A stretch of 9,601 nt of DNA from Lentisphaeria bacterium UBA1724. GTDB taxonomy: Bacteria; Verrucomicrobiota; Lentisphaeria; Oligosphaerales; Oligosphaeraceae. Within the stretch, counting starts at the first letter, position 1, and the number at the start of each line of letters is the position of its first letter. The DNA lies in the NCBI GenBank assembly GCA_002315885.1, contig DCIO01000088.1, forward strand, positions 1 through 9,601, given 5' to 3'. Both the position numbers and the translations under genes were made by a program. Positions 1-5,945 of this stretch are shown piece after piece. The notes below the pieces were generated by a model. That model made no database searches, was not told where the DNA came from, and was given only the letters and a program-made list of their open reading frames with translations.

Positions 1-1345
1 TGCCGACGGCGGTCAGCAGGAGTTTACCCAGGTCTTTTGCGTGCATGGGTGCAATCCAGAGACCATGGAAGACTTCTTCGCTGCCGAAGACGCTACCGTA
101 GAGACAGCCGAAGACCATGGCAGAGCCACCGCAGCAGAGCAGCATGGTGCCCACATCGTGGACCATCTGGCTGGCGCCCTTCTTGAAGAATGCGATGAGA
201 CCCGCCAGGAAAAGCACCGCGCCCTGGCCCAGGTCGCCGAACATGTATCCGAACATGACCATGAAGGTCAGACCCACAAAGAAGGACGGATCCAACTCGT
301 GGTAGTTCGGCATGCCGAAGTTGGTGACCAACAGCTGGAAGGGACGGGTCAGACCATTGCCAGAGAGTTGGACGGGGACCTGCTCCTTGCCTTCCGACAA
401 AAGCTCCGCTTCCTCGGCTTCCATGGCCTCGATGACGCCTGTGCCGTCCGTGGCGTTGTCCACCAATTTCTGCAATTCGGGGAGATCTTCAGCAGGGAGC
501 CATCCCGAGACGCAGTAGAGCTGTCGGCTATGTCCGAAGAGTCCCTGTGCCTGACGTATGGCCAGCAGACCATGGAGCTGCTTCTGGATGGCTAACAGGA
601 TACCGCCGAATTCCTCGCCCAGGGCCACCACCGCCATGCGGGCTTCGTTGATGCGCACACGGAGCTCCTCCAATTGCGCGTCAATCTCGCTCTTCTTTTC
701 GGCGACGGTGCCATTTTCGATTTCGGGCATCTGGAAGCGCTCGAAACCAAGCTTGTCCAGGGTGTCATCTACGGCGAAGCGCTTTCTGCGGCTGGTGATG
801 ATGAGAATCGTTCCGTCCGCGCTGGGGGCTGGGATGACAATGGCGTCATCGGCCAGCATCTGTTTTGCGCGTGTGAGAGAGTCCTTTCGGAGGGAGCCTC
901 CTTCCACGTAGAGCTGGGAGAGATTTCGGATGGATTCCACACGGAGGGACTGGAAGGGGAAGCCCTCCAGTGCGTTGGAGCTATGCTGGAGGCCCGTCTG
1001 GTCTTCCAGGAGCTTCGCCAGATGCTCCTCTTCTTCGCGGTAGCGCTTGTCCACCTTGTCGAAGAGCTCGGTGATTTCGTCCTGGGAGAGGTTAGTGACC
1101 GCGGGTGGGGCGTCATTGGCTTCGATGCCGAGGGCTTCCAGGAGGACGCCGCAACGGCGTAGTTTCTGTTCGATTTCCCGAATATCCACCTCCGTATCCA
1201 GTTGCTCCAGCAGACGGCTTCGAGAAGATGCCGCCGCATTTACCAGATGCAGGATTCCGGATTTTCCCAGGGCTTCCGTCAGGGTACGGAGATGCCGGTT
1301 GAAAACCAGGAGGTTGACTTTTACCATTCGGTTCGGCAGGAACAT
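1..1345 (-). CDS. atpI: V-type ATP synthase/ATPase subunit I (partial, C-terminus off the left edge)
   Basis: This is the membrane stator subunit of the V/A-type rotary ATPase (NtpI, subunit a), which forms the ion half-channels beside the K ring and anchors the peripheral stalks. About 448 residues are in the window without a stop. The first ~330 are soluble and charged, with a Glu/Lys/Arg-rich helical stretch (residues ~55-105 and ~210-245) as expected of the coiled-coil arm. Near residues 345-375 comes the family hallmark: PNYHELDP followed by a first hydrophobic segment ending in MFGDLGQG. A second hydrophobic segment and a Cys/Gly-rich helix follow. I chose the ATG at 1345 because GGAG lies 6 bases upstream; the alternative in-frame ATG at 1327 (starting MVKVNLLVF) has no ribosome site. 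The gene follows subunit C by 34 bases, so it is co-transcribed. The family is usually ~600-650 aa, so roughly a third is missing at the left edge. Confidence 0.93.
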   Translation of the reverse strand, partial: MFLPNRMVKVNLLVFNRHLRTLTEALGKSGILHLVNAAASSRSRLLEQLDTEVDIREIEQKLRRCGVLLEALGIEANDAPPAVTNLSQDEITELFDKVDKRYREEEEHLAKLLEDQTGLQHSSNALEGFPFQSLRVESIRNLSQLYVEGGSLRKDSLTRAKQMLADDAIVIPAPSADGTILIITSRRKRFAVDDTLDKLGFERFQMPEIENGTVAEKKSEIDAQLEELRVRINEARMAVVALGEEFGGILLAIQKQLHGLLAIRQAQGLFGHSRQLYCVSGWLPAEDLPELQKLVDNATDGTGVIEAMEAEEAELLSEGKEQVPVQLSGNGLTRPFQLLVTNFGMPNYHELDPSFFVGLTFMVMFGYMFGDLGQGAVLFLAGLIAFFKKGASQMVHDVGTMLLCCGGSAMVFGCLYGSVFGSEEVFHGLWIAPMHAKDLGKLLLTAVG

Positions 1346-1379
1346 GTGTGGCTCCGAAATGAATATGGGAGGGGAAAAA

Positions 1380-2414
1380 TTAGTGAATCATCATCGCCTC
1401 GATGTCTCGGGGCGGGAGATTGAAGCGAATGCCTTCGTAGATACGGGAGAGGTTGATGGTCTCCTGTTCCAGCAACAGCGGATAGACCGCCAGCGCACGA
1501 CGGGGATTGACGGCGTCGCGGAAGATGCCTTGGGCGTATTTCGCCAGCTTGCAATTCAGTGCGTTGTCAAATTGCGAAAAGGACTTCCCTGCCTGTTGGT
1601 CGTTGAGGATTGCCTGGTAGCTGGCGGGGAGTCGGTCGATGACGGCCTGGGGATTTTCCGCTACCGCCAGGTCGTCAAAGAGTTGACGGGAGATTTCCGT
1701 GCCGCCGTCAATCCAGGCGTAATCCAGATTTTCGGGAGAGAGGTGGTAGAAATTGGCGTTACGCAGTAGGGTAGTGATGTTGATTTGGTCTGCGCTACGG
1801 CCATAGAGGTCCAGTAGTACCAATCGTGCTTCTCGGTCCAGCTTGCGGATGGCGTTGATTTCTTCCCGGAAAGAGAGCGCATCCACGGCGCATTCCGCCC
1901 GCATGATATCTCGGTCTTTATCCAATTGCAGGACGATTTCCACGATGGCATTTCTGTTGGGTGTCTCGGGGAGCAGTCGGATGAACTGCTCGGTGGATGT
2001 GGCGTCCAACAGGGTAAGGAGGTCGTTTTCCCGGACGATTTTGCTGGGGAATCTGGCGAAAGTCTCGCTCAGGTGTCCCTCCCGTTCGGGGAAGAACCGG
2101 TAATTGAAAATAGTCTTGAGGTTTTCGCGTTCCAGAGTGGCGCGAAGGACGTTGGTATATCTCCGGAAGGGCTCGTCCATCCGTTCGCCCAGTTCTTCCA
2201 GACGGCGATACTGCCGCAGCAGGAATTGCTCCAGGACCCGCTCGGGGCCCGTGACATCGATAATGCCGTGGGCCTGGAGCTGGTGGAAGAAATTCTCTTC
2301 GGTGACAGAGCGGGTCAGTTCCTCCAGGACGGCGCCGTGGGCACTACGGGACCACCATCCACGCACGCGTGCGTAGAGGAAATCCGTACCGAGATTGGAA
2401 GAAAAACCTGGCAT
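1380..2414 (-). CDS. atpC: V-type ATPase subunit C (AC39/V0D family)
   Basis: 344 aa, the usual length for the vATP-synt_AC39 family. In A/V-type ATPases this subunit is a socket that couples the central rotor shaft to the membrane K ring. The protein is almost wholly helical and polar with no membrane segment. It has the family's N-terminal look (FLYARVRGWWSR, residues ~12-23), Arg-rich helices such as LRQYRRLEELGERM and the repeated pattern of an aromatic helix with acidic loops (for example NLDYAWIDGG). The ATG at 2414 is preceded by GGGAG 11 bases upstream. It sits 30 bases after the stalk-subunit gene and 34 bases before subunit I, so it belongs to one transcript. Recognition is by overall pattern rather than by catalytic residues, since the family has none; the flanking V-ATPase genes make the call firm. 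The symbol follows A/V-type naming (NtpC, AtpC), not the F-type epsilon gene. Confidence 0.88.
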   Translation of the reverse strand: MPGFSSNLGTDFLYARVRGWWSRSAHGAVLEELTRSVTEENFFHQLQAHGIIDVTGPERVLEQFLLRQYRRLEELGERMDEPFRRYTNVLRATLERENLKTIFNYRFFPEREGHLSETFARFPSKIVRENDLLTLLDATSTEQFIRLLPETPNRNAIVEIVLQLDKDRDIMRAECAVDALSFREEINAIRKLDREARLVLLDLYGRSADQINITTLLRNANFYHLSPENLDYAWIDGGTEISRQLFDDLAVAENPQAVIDRLPASYQAILNDQQAGKSFSQFDNALNCKLAKYAQGIFRDAVNPRRALAVYPLLLEQETINLSRIYEGIRFNLPPRDIEAMMIH

Positions 2415-2444
2415 TCTTTGACGAACTCCCGAGGTCCGTGGGGT

Positions 2445-2756
2445 CTACAAGGCCATCAGCTCTTGCAACAACTTATGGCGATGGACTTCCAATTCCTGGG
2501 TAAACGCCTCGCTGCGGGGAGCCAGCTGCTTGGCGGCTTGCGCCAACGCGTCGGCCTTCTGCTTCTGTGCGGCATCCACGGCCTGGGACTCCAATTCCTG
2601 GCACTCCTTCGCCAATGCGGCGGAGGCGGCTTCGTGGAGCTTCGCCAGTTCCGTGGAACTCTCTTCCCGAATCTGAATGGCCTTCTCTTCGGCGGCTTTC
2701 ACCAGGGCCTCGCCCTGCTGGTCCACCGCAAGCATCCGTTCCAGCAAGTCTTCCAT
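2445..2756 (-). CDS. Small coiled-coil V-type ATPase peripheral-stalk subunit (G/H-like)
   Basis: 103 aa, almost entirely one amphipathic helix rich in Ala, Glu, Gln and Lys with no Gly or Pro until residue ~80. This is the profile of the peripheral-stalk subunit called AhaH/NtpF in archaea and bacteria and G in eukaryotes, which pairs with subunit E to form the stator rod. The N-terminal pattern (MEDLLERMLAVDQQGEALVKAAEEKA) places a predicted coiled coil from the very start, as in that family. There is no signal peptide or membrane segment, unlike the F-type b subunit. It lies 28 bases after the EIIA gene and 30 bases before subunit C. The ribosome site is weak (GAGG about 13 bases upstream). 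Assignment rests on size, coiled-coil character and operon position; low-complexity helices cannot be assigned by eye to G/H rather than E with certainty, but 103 aa is too short for E. Confidence 0.72.
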   Translation of the reverse strand: MEDLLERMLAVDQQGEALVKAAEEKAIQIREESSTELAKLHEAASAALAKECQELESQAVDAAQKQKADALAQAAKQLAPRSEAFTQELEVHRHKLLQELMAL

Positions 2757-2784
2757 AATATCAAAAAGACCTCAGAAATCCAAA

Positions 2785-3237
2785 TTACTCTTGGGCGGAG
2801 ATGATGTCCAGGACTTCCTGGGCGCTACGGGCGTTGCGAATGCGCTGGGCGAATTCGGGGATGGCGAAGAGACGGGAGATCTCTGCCAGGACCTCGATGT
2901 GCTGGGCGGGATTCTCGGGATTGGCGAAAATCGTAATCACGATATAGACGGGCTCACCATCCAGGGAGTCGTAGTCAATACCATTGCGGGAAATGCCCAG
3001 CGCCAGGATGGACCGCTTGGCTTCAGCGAGCTTTCCGTGGGGGATGCCGATGCCATTGCCTACGCCAGTGGACATCTTCTCTTCACGCTCTTCCAGAATG
3101 CGGACCGCCTCCGCCGCGTCAGTCACAAGGCCATTCTTGACGAAGAGCTGCACCATCTCGGGGAACAATTCGTCTTTGGTCTCGCTGGCCAGATCCAGCT
3201 TGATGAGCTCCGGATTGAGGTATTCAGAAATTTTCAT
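2785..3237 (-). CDS. PTS EIIA-type phosphocarrier/regulator (fructose/nitrogen EIIA family)
   Basis: 150 aa, a single PTS_EIIA_2 domain. Members accept a phosphate from HPr or NPr on a conserved histidine and either pass it to a sugar permease or, as PtsN (EIIA-Ntr), regulate ion transporters and kinases by contact. The active-site motif is plain: GNGIGIPHGK, with the histidine at residue 67. The protein also has the family start (MKISEYLNPELIKLDL) and the late helix AQHIEVLAEISRLF. No EIIB, EIIC or HPr gene is adjacent. It is the first gene of the V-ATPase operon, 28 bases before the stalk-subunit gene, so a regulatory PtsN-like role is more likely than sugar uptake (inference). The ATG at 3237 has no good Shine-Dalgarno sequence, but the match of residue 1 to the family start supports it. 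Confidence 0.9.
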   Translation of the reverse strand: MKISEYLNPELIKLDLASETKDELFPEMVQLFVKNGLVTDAAEAVRILEEREEKMSTGVGNGIGIPHGKLAEAKRSILALGISRNGIDYDSLDGEPVYIVITIFANPENPAQHIEVLAEISRLFAIPEFAQRIRNARSAQEVLDIISAQE

Positions 3238-3280
3238 GGGAAATTGTCTGTTGATAAGTGGTTAATGACGGAACACAAGC

Positions 3281-3290
3281 ATAATATAAT
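3281..3290 (-). promoter_or_regulatory. Possible -10 region for the EIIA/V-ATPase operon
   Basis: The minus strand reads ATTATATTAT about 44 bases before the EIIA start, which contains TATATT and TATTAT as -10-like hexamers. No convincing -35 hexamer lies 16-18 bases upstream, where the palindromic GC-rich repeat begins. This is the only AT-rich block in the 228-base spacer and so the best place for the operon promoter, but the evidence is weak. Confidence 0.25.
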
Positions 3291-3306
3291 CCCTTGCCTG
3301 AAGTAC

Positions 3307-3350
3307 CGACGGGGTGTGCCGACGGCGTCCTCGCCGTCCTATGTCCGTCG
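3307..3350. repeat. Nested palindromic repeat (REP-like hairpin)
   Basis: A perfect 7-bp inverted repeat with a 4-base loop (GACGGCG-TCCT-CGCCGTC, 3321-3338) sits inside a second perfect 6-bp pair (CGACGG at 3307-3312 and CCGTCG at 3345-3350). There is no T-run on either side, so it does not look like an intrinsic terminator. It lies in the spacer between the convergently read end of the DUF4143 gene and the start of the EIIA operon. The shape is that of bacterial REP elements, but copy number in the genome cannot be seen from one window. Confidence 0.6.
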
Positions 3351-3372
3351 CAAGTGCGCGCTTTGGACACAG

Positions 3373-3421
3373 AACTAGCGGTGCTATGTATCAAGGCAGA
3401 GTCTTCCCTGGCTCACTAGTT
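3373..3421. repeat. Imperfect inverted repeat bounding 49 bases
   Basis: AACTAGCG (3373-3380) and CACTAGTT (3414-3421) are inverted copies matching at 7 of 8 positions, with 33 bases between them. The stretch lies just beyond the 3' end of the DUF4143 ATPase gene. It may be a weak stem, or the end of an inserted segment; nothing else in the spacer is recognisable. Arms of this length can arise by chance. Confidence 0.3.
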
Positions 3422-3465
3422 GAGATTGATTCGTCTGGCTTCGAGTCAGCGGAAATGTGGTTGCC

Positions 3466-4743
3466 TTATGGTTTCAGCATGGTGATTGGAACCACAAATA
3501 CGCCATCCGGCCGTTGATATGCTGCATTGGAAAGTCCGCACACTACAAGCAAGCAGGAGGCACCTCTGCCGCCTGCCTTGATAATTGCATCGTTGATTCG
3601 CAATAAATTATGTGCCGCATTTTCTATTTGCTTTGCGCCTAGTTTGATTTCGATGCCACACCATTGTTCGTTTGGCATTTCAATCACCGCGTCCATTTCG
3701 TTATTTTTGTAGTCTTGATAGTGATACAACTGTGCACCAAATACCTCGGCATAGATGCGAAGATCACGTACGCAGAGTGCCTCGAATAAAAAACCGAAGG
3801 TCTCCAAGTCGTTGATCAACCCCTGTGCAGTGAGATTGAGTAAAGCACAGGCAAGAGAGGGATCCGCCAAGTGACGTTTTTCTGACTGCTTGATTCGCAA
3901 TGACGAGCGGATTGCAGGCGCAAAAGGTTGCTGATTGTCTATTAGAAAAAGTCGCGACAGGACATTCATGTAATTTCTAAGCGAATCCTCGTCGACATTC
4001 TCACCATCAACTCCACTGATATCATTTTTCAGGACTGCAATGGATGACGTTGTGCTCTCATTGCGCGCCAGGGAACGTAACAGCAAATGGACTTTTCTTA
4101 CGTCAAGATGGCTATCTTCATTGACACGCCGAATATCATTCTCCAGTAACGCCTTGATATACTCTTTGGCGACAATGCCAGCAGTTTCCGGCGGTGTCGA
4201 AAGGTTCCCAGGCCAACCGCCACGCACAACCATTGCGGCTAAATCCAGCAAGTGGACTTCACCATTCAAAACGGGGGAAAAACCACCAGATATGATAGCC
4301 TGCAACGACACCGCGCCACTGGATGAGCCAGATTCATAAAGCGACATCGGACGCATGCGAATCCTGCCTATTCTCCCTGCACCGCTATGGAGAATTCCCT
4401 TGCGATTGGGGGTCGAGGAACCCGTGAGTATAAACTGACCCTTCAAATTTCGTTTGTCAACTTCCGCACGAACAGCATCCCATAACAAAGGGACTTCCTG
4501 CCATTCATCCAACATTCGAGGCGTTTCACCAACTAAGACCGTCTCCGGAGATAACTCCGCCAGCCGCTTGTTCTGAAAATTGCCTTCCGAACTGCCAAGC
4601 AAAAATTCACTGCGACTTGCCTGCGATGAAGTCCAAGTCTTGCCACACCATTTCGGACCTTCAATGACTACCGCACCCAACGCCGAAAGATAATCCTGGA
4701 CCTGATGATCAACTAAACGGGGTTTGTAGTCTGCTCTTGACAT
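3466..4743 (-). CDS. AAA+ ATPase with C-terminal DUF4143 (AAA_14/DUF4143 family)
   Basis: 425 aa, full length for this family. An N-terminal AAA_14 core has Walker A GPKWCGKT (residues 29-36), Walker B ending in MLDEW (D79, E80) and a sensor-like FILTGSS (104-110). The C-terminal DUF4143 part carries a PD-(D/E)XK-like arrangement: E321 in a helix, D351, then E365 and K367 in GIEIKLG. Whether the nuclease site is active is unknown. The cellular role of this abundant family is undefined. The ATG at 4743 is set by a strong AAGGAG 8 bases upstream. The gene stands alone, with its own promoter and an upstream array of 23-bp repeats. It is visibly AT-richer than its neighbours: 23 of 60 bases are G/C at 3601-3660 against 40 of 60 at 2581-2640 in the V-ATPase operon. 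Recent acquisition is likely (inference). No toxin, transposase or restriction gene is adjacent. Confidence 0.9.
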   Translation of the reverse strand: MSRADYKPRLVDHQVQDYLSALGAVVIEGPKWCGKTWTSSQASRSEFLLGSSEGNFQNKRLAELSPETVLVGETPRMLDEWQEVPLLWDAVRAEVDKRNLKGQFILTGSSTPNRKGILHSGAGRIGRIRMRPMSLYESGSSSGAVSLQAIISGGFSPVLNGEVHLLDLAAMVVRGGWPGNLSTPPETAGIVAKEYIKALLENDIRRVNEDSHLDVRKVHLLLRSLARNESTTSSIAVLKNDISGVDGENVDEDSLRNYMNVLSRLFLIDNQQPFAPAIRSSLRIKQSEKRHLADPSLACALLNLTAQGLINDLETFGFLFEALCVRDLRIYAEVFGAQLYHYQDYKNNEMDAVIEMPNEQWCGIEIKLGAKQIENAAHNLLRINDAIIKAGGRGASCLLVVCGLSNAAYQRPDGVFVVPITMLKP

Positions 4744-4751
4744 AGCTTAAT

Positions 4752-4757
4752 CTCCTT
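4752..4757 (-). promoter_or_regulatory. Strong ribosome binding site of the DUF4143 ATPase gene
   Basis: AAGGAG on the minus strand, 8 bases before the ATG at 4743. It is the strongest Shine-Dalgarno match in the window; the other genes here have weak or distant ones. It fixes the start codon of the ATPase. Confidence 0.8.
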
Positions 4758-4770
4758 GGTTATAAACTAT

Positions 4771-4798
4771 ATAATAAATCATTCGGTTAAATTTACAA
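4771..4798 (-). promoter_or_regulatory. Putative sigma-70 promoter of the DUF4143 ATPase gene, overlapping the repeat array
   Basis: On the minus strand TTGTAA (4793-4798) and TATTAT (4771-4776) are separated by 16 bases, a good -35/-10 pair. Transcription would start near 4763, leaving a ~20-base leader that carries the AAGGAG site. The -35 hexamer lies inside the gene-proximal repeat copy, where the other copies read TTGAGA, so a protein bound to the repeats would compete with or contact RNA polymerase. Confidence 0.5.
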
Positions 4799-4880
4799 GT
4801 TTCATTCGGTTAAATTCTCAAGTTCCGTTCGGTTGAATTCTCAAGTTCCGTTCGGTTGAATTCTCAAGTCCCGTTCGGTT
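4781..4880. repeat. 23-bp direct tandem repeats, four full copies plus a partial fifth
   Basis: Copies start at 4781, 4804, 4827 and 4850, each exactly 23 bases, with a partial copy (GTTCGGTT) from 4873. The shared core reads TTCGGTTGAATTCTCAAG in copies 3 and 4. Copies 1 and 2 have A for G within it, and copy 1, nearest the gene, also has TA for CT and differs most. Since 23 is not a multiple of 3, the array does not encode a repeated peptide. Copies 3 and 4 each contain a short dyad TTGA-N4-TCAA. Period, position and graded divergence resemble an iteron or operator array. Confidence 0.9.
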
Positions 4881-4954
4881 TGATTTGCGAATACAGGCTG
4901 CGCATTTGAAGGCGAGCATCGCGCTGTTTTACGGCCAGATTCCCTTTTGTCCCT
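4881..4954. other. Intergenic stretch with an interrupted inverted repeat
   Basis: Between the repeat array and the prepilin terminator there is no gene I can support. The one structure seen pairs CGCGCTGTTTTA (4920-4931) with TAAAAAGCGCG (4954-4964), inverted copies apart from one extra base. The right arm overlaps the T-tract of the adjacent terminator, so the two could form alternative hairpins in RNA reading leftward. Confidence 0.35.
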
Positions 4955-4993
4955 AAAAAGCGCGAAGGCGACCTGCGTGATGCGGGTCGCCTT
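4955..4993 (-). terminator. Rho-independent-like terminator of the prepilin gene
   Basis: A perfect 9-bp stem, AAGGCGACC with GGTCGCCTT (4985-4993 and 4965-4973), encloses an 11-base loop 28 bases after the prepilin stop codon. Reading leftward it is followed by CGCGC and then TTTTTA (4959-4954). The T-run begins five bases after the stem, slightly further than ideal. It separates the prepilin unit from the DUF4143 gene. Confidence 0.7.
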
Positions 4994-5021
4994 GGTTTTG
5001 TTGGATGATATGTAGAGCTGT

Positions 5022-5846
5022 TTAGAACTGTTCGGTAGCGGCTTTGTTGGTATCGAAGACCTGTGCTGCGCCGTTCACGTAGATGTAGCTCTGGGTGTAT
5101 TTACCGGACTTGCAGAGGAGGTCTGCGGCCTGCTGGGGGGTGAGGGTTCCCACGGAGCCATCCCAGAAGCCCATGTTGATTTTGGCGTCATGGAGTGCGG
5201 CGAAGAACTGGAACTGTGCGTCGGTATTGGTATCGATACGTGCGCGGTATCCGGGATAGATACCGGAGGCGCTGCGCATATTGTAGACGGAGTCCGCGGT
5301 AACCCAAGTGCGGGAAGCGCTGAGGGGAGACATATCGGGTCGGACGGACCAGTCGCCGTAGTATGCATTACGGTTTGTGGAGCTCATGGAAATGCTGGGG
5401 GAGGAGATCTTTTCAAAGGTGCCGAAGTTCACATAGATGTTATGGGTGGCGTAGCACTCGTCGTTGTTGGCGATGCGCCAATCCTGTGTGGGGCAGGTGC
5501 CTTGCTTGTCGGGGAAGTAACCCATGGAGAACTTGGGTGCATATGCATCGCCACCCTGGGCCTTGGCGTAGTTCTTGTAGTCGGGGCGATCACCCAGGAC
5601 TGCCTTGTAGCCGAAGGCGTCGTTGGAACTGGTGGCGCTATGCCATTTGGCCAGGGTCAGGTAGTATCCTTCGTAGTCGTTGGCATACATGATCATGGCC
5701 AGGACCACCTGCTTCTGGTTGTTGACGCAGGAGATGGCGCGAGCCTTTGCGCGGGCCTTGGAGAGGGCGGGCAGCAACATGGCGGCCAGGATGGCGATGA
5801 TGGCGATGACCACCAGCAATTCGATGAGAGTGAAGGACTTTTTCAT
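5022..5846 (-). CDS. Prepilin-like type II secretion/type IV pilus protein with H-X9-DG motif
   Basis: 274 aa from the chosen start. The N-terminus MKKS|FTLIELLVVIAIIAI is a class III prepilin signal: a short basic leader, a predicted PilD cleavage site before F5, Glu at mature position 5 (E9), then a ~20-residue hydrophobic helix. The mature region continues ARAISCVNNQKQ, typical of the pseudopilins multiplied in Lentisphaerota and Planctomycetota. Near the C-terminus H219 is followed by exactly nine residues and DG (229-230), the H-X9-DG motif of this PVC group. The exported domain is rich in Tyr, Ser and Asn. The role is presumed surface or periplasmic; members are very numerous per genome and mostly unassigned. 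An in-frame ATG at 5921 would add 25 residues, but it sits upstream of the expected transcription start and dilutes the leader, so I prefer 5846, although its ribosome site is weak. The gene is monocistronic, with no pilus machinery genes nearby. Confidence 0.9.
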   Translation of the reverse strand: MKKSFTLIELLVVIAIIAILAAMLLPALSKARAKARAISCVNNQKQVVLAMIMYANDYEGYYLTLAKWHSATSSNDAFGYKAVLGDRPDYKNYAKAQGGDAYAPKFSMGYFPDKQGTCPTQDWRIANNDECYATHNIYVNFGTFEKISSPSISMSSTNRNAYYGDWSVRPDMSPLSASRTWVTADSVYNMRSASGIYPGYRARIDTNTDAQFQFFAALHDAKINMGFWDGSVGTLTPQQAADLLCKSGKYTQSYIYVNGAAQVFDTNKAATEQF

Positions 5847-5898
5847 GGTTTTCTTGTATGTTAAGGTTGTTGTGAGGTGGGAGAAAAGGCTATCTTGG

Positions 5899-5929
5899 AT
5901 AATATGAGTACTTTTACTCATTTTTTCAA
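5899..5929 (-). promoter_or_regulatory. Putative promoter of the prepilin gene with palindromic operator in a 19-bp spacer
   Basis: On the minus strand TTGAAA (5924-5929) and TATTAT (5899-5904) are 19 bases apart. The spacer is filled by a perfect 7-bp dyad with a 4-base centre (ATGAGTA-N4-TACTCAT, 5904-5921). A long spacer with a dyad between the hexamers is the arrangement bound by MerR-type activators. Transcription would start near 5892, about 45 bases before the ATG at 5846. No regulator gene is in the window. Confidence 0.4.
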
Positions 5930-5945
5930 GTATTTCACTCGAGAA

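Noticed and set aside
41..2804. Long plus-strand ORFs opposite the V-ATPase operon (for example 41-595, 1047-1769, 1926-2804)
   Set aside because: They lie antisense to well-recognised minus-strand proteins, have no ribosome sites and show low-complexity compositions expected from the opposite strand of GC-rich coding DNA.
3321..3338. The GACGGCG hairpin as an intrinsic terminator
   Set aside because: No T-run follows the stem on either strand.
3314..3517. Plus-strand ORF starting in the palindromic repeat and running into the end of the DUF4143 gene
   Set aside because: Its start is made of the repeat (Arg-rich from CGNCGN words), it has no ribosome site and it overlaps the antisense of a real gene.
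4781..4880. The repeat array as a CRISPR
   Set aside because: Copies are directly abutting at 23 bases with no spacers, and there are no cas genes.
4818..4919. 33-codon minus-strand ORF from an ATG at 4919 through the 23-bp repeats
   Set aside because: The repeat period is not a multiple of 3, so copies are read in different frames and the peptide has no consistent pattern; no ribosome site.
5190..5864. Plus-strand ORF of 224 codons rich in Gly, Val and Asp
   Set aside because: It is the antisense of the prepilin gene, whose signal peptide and H-X9-DG motif are unmistakable.
5847..5921. N-terminal 25-residue extension of the prepilin protein from the ATG at 5921
   Set aside because: It would overlap the palindrome and precede the predicted transcript start; the ATG at 5846 gives a standard short prepilin leader.
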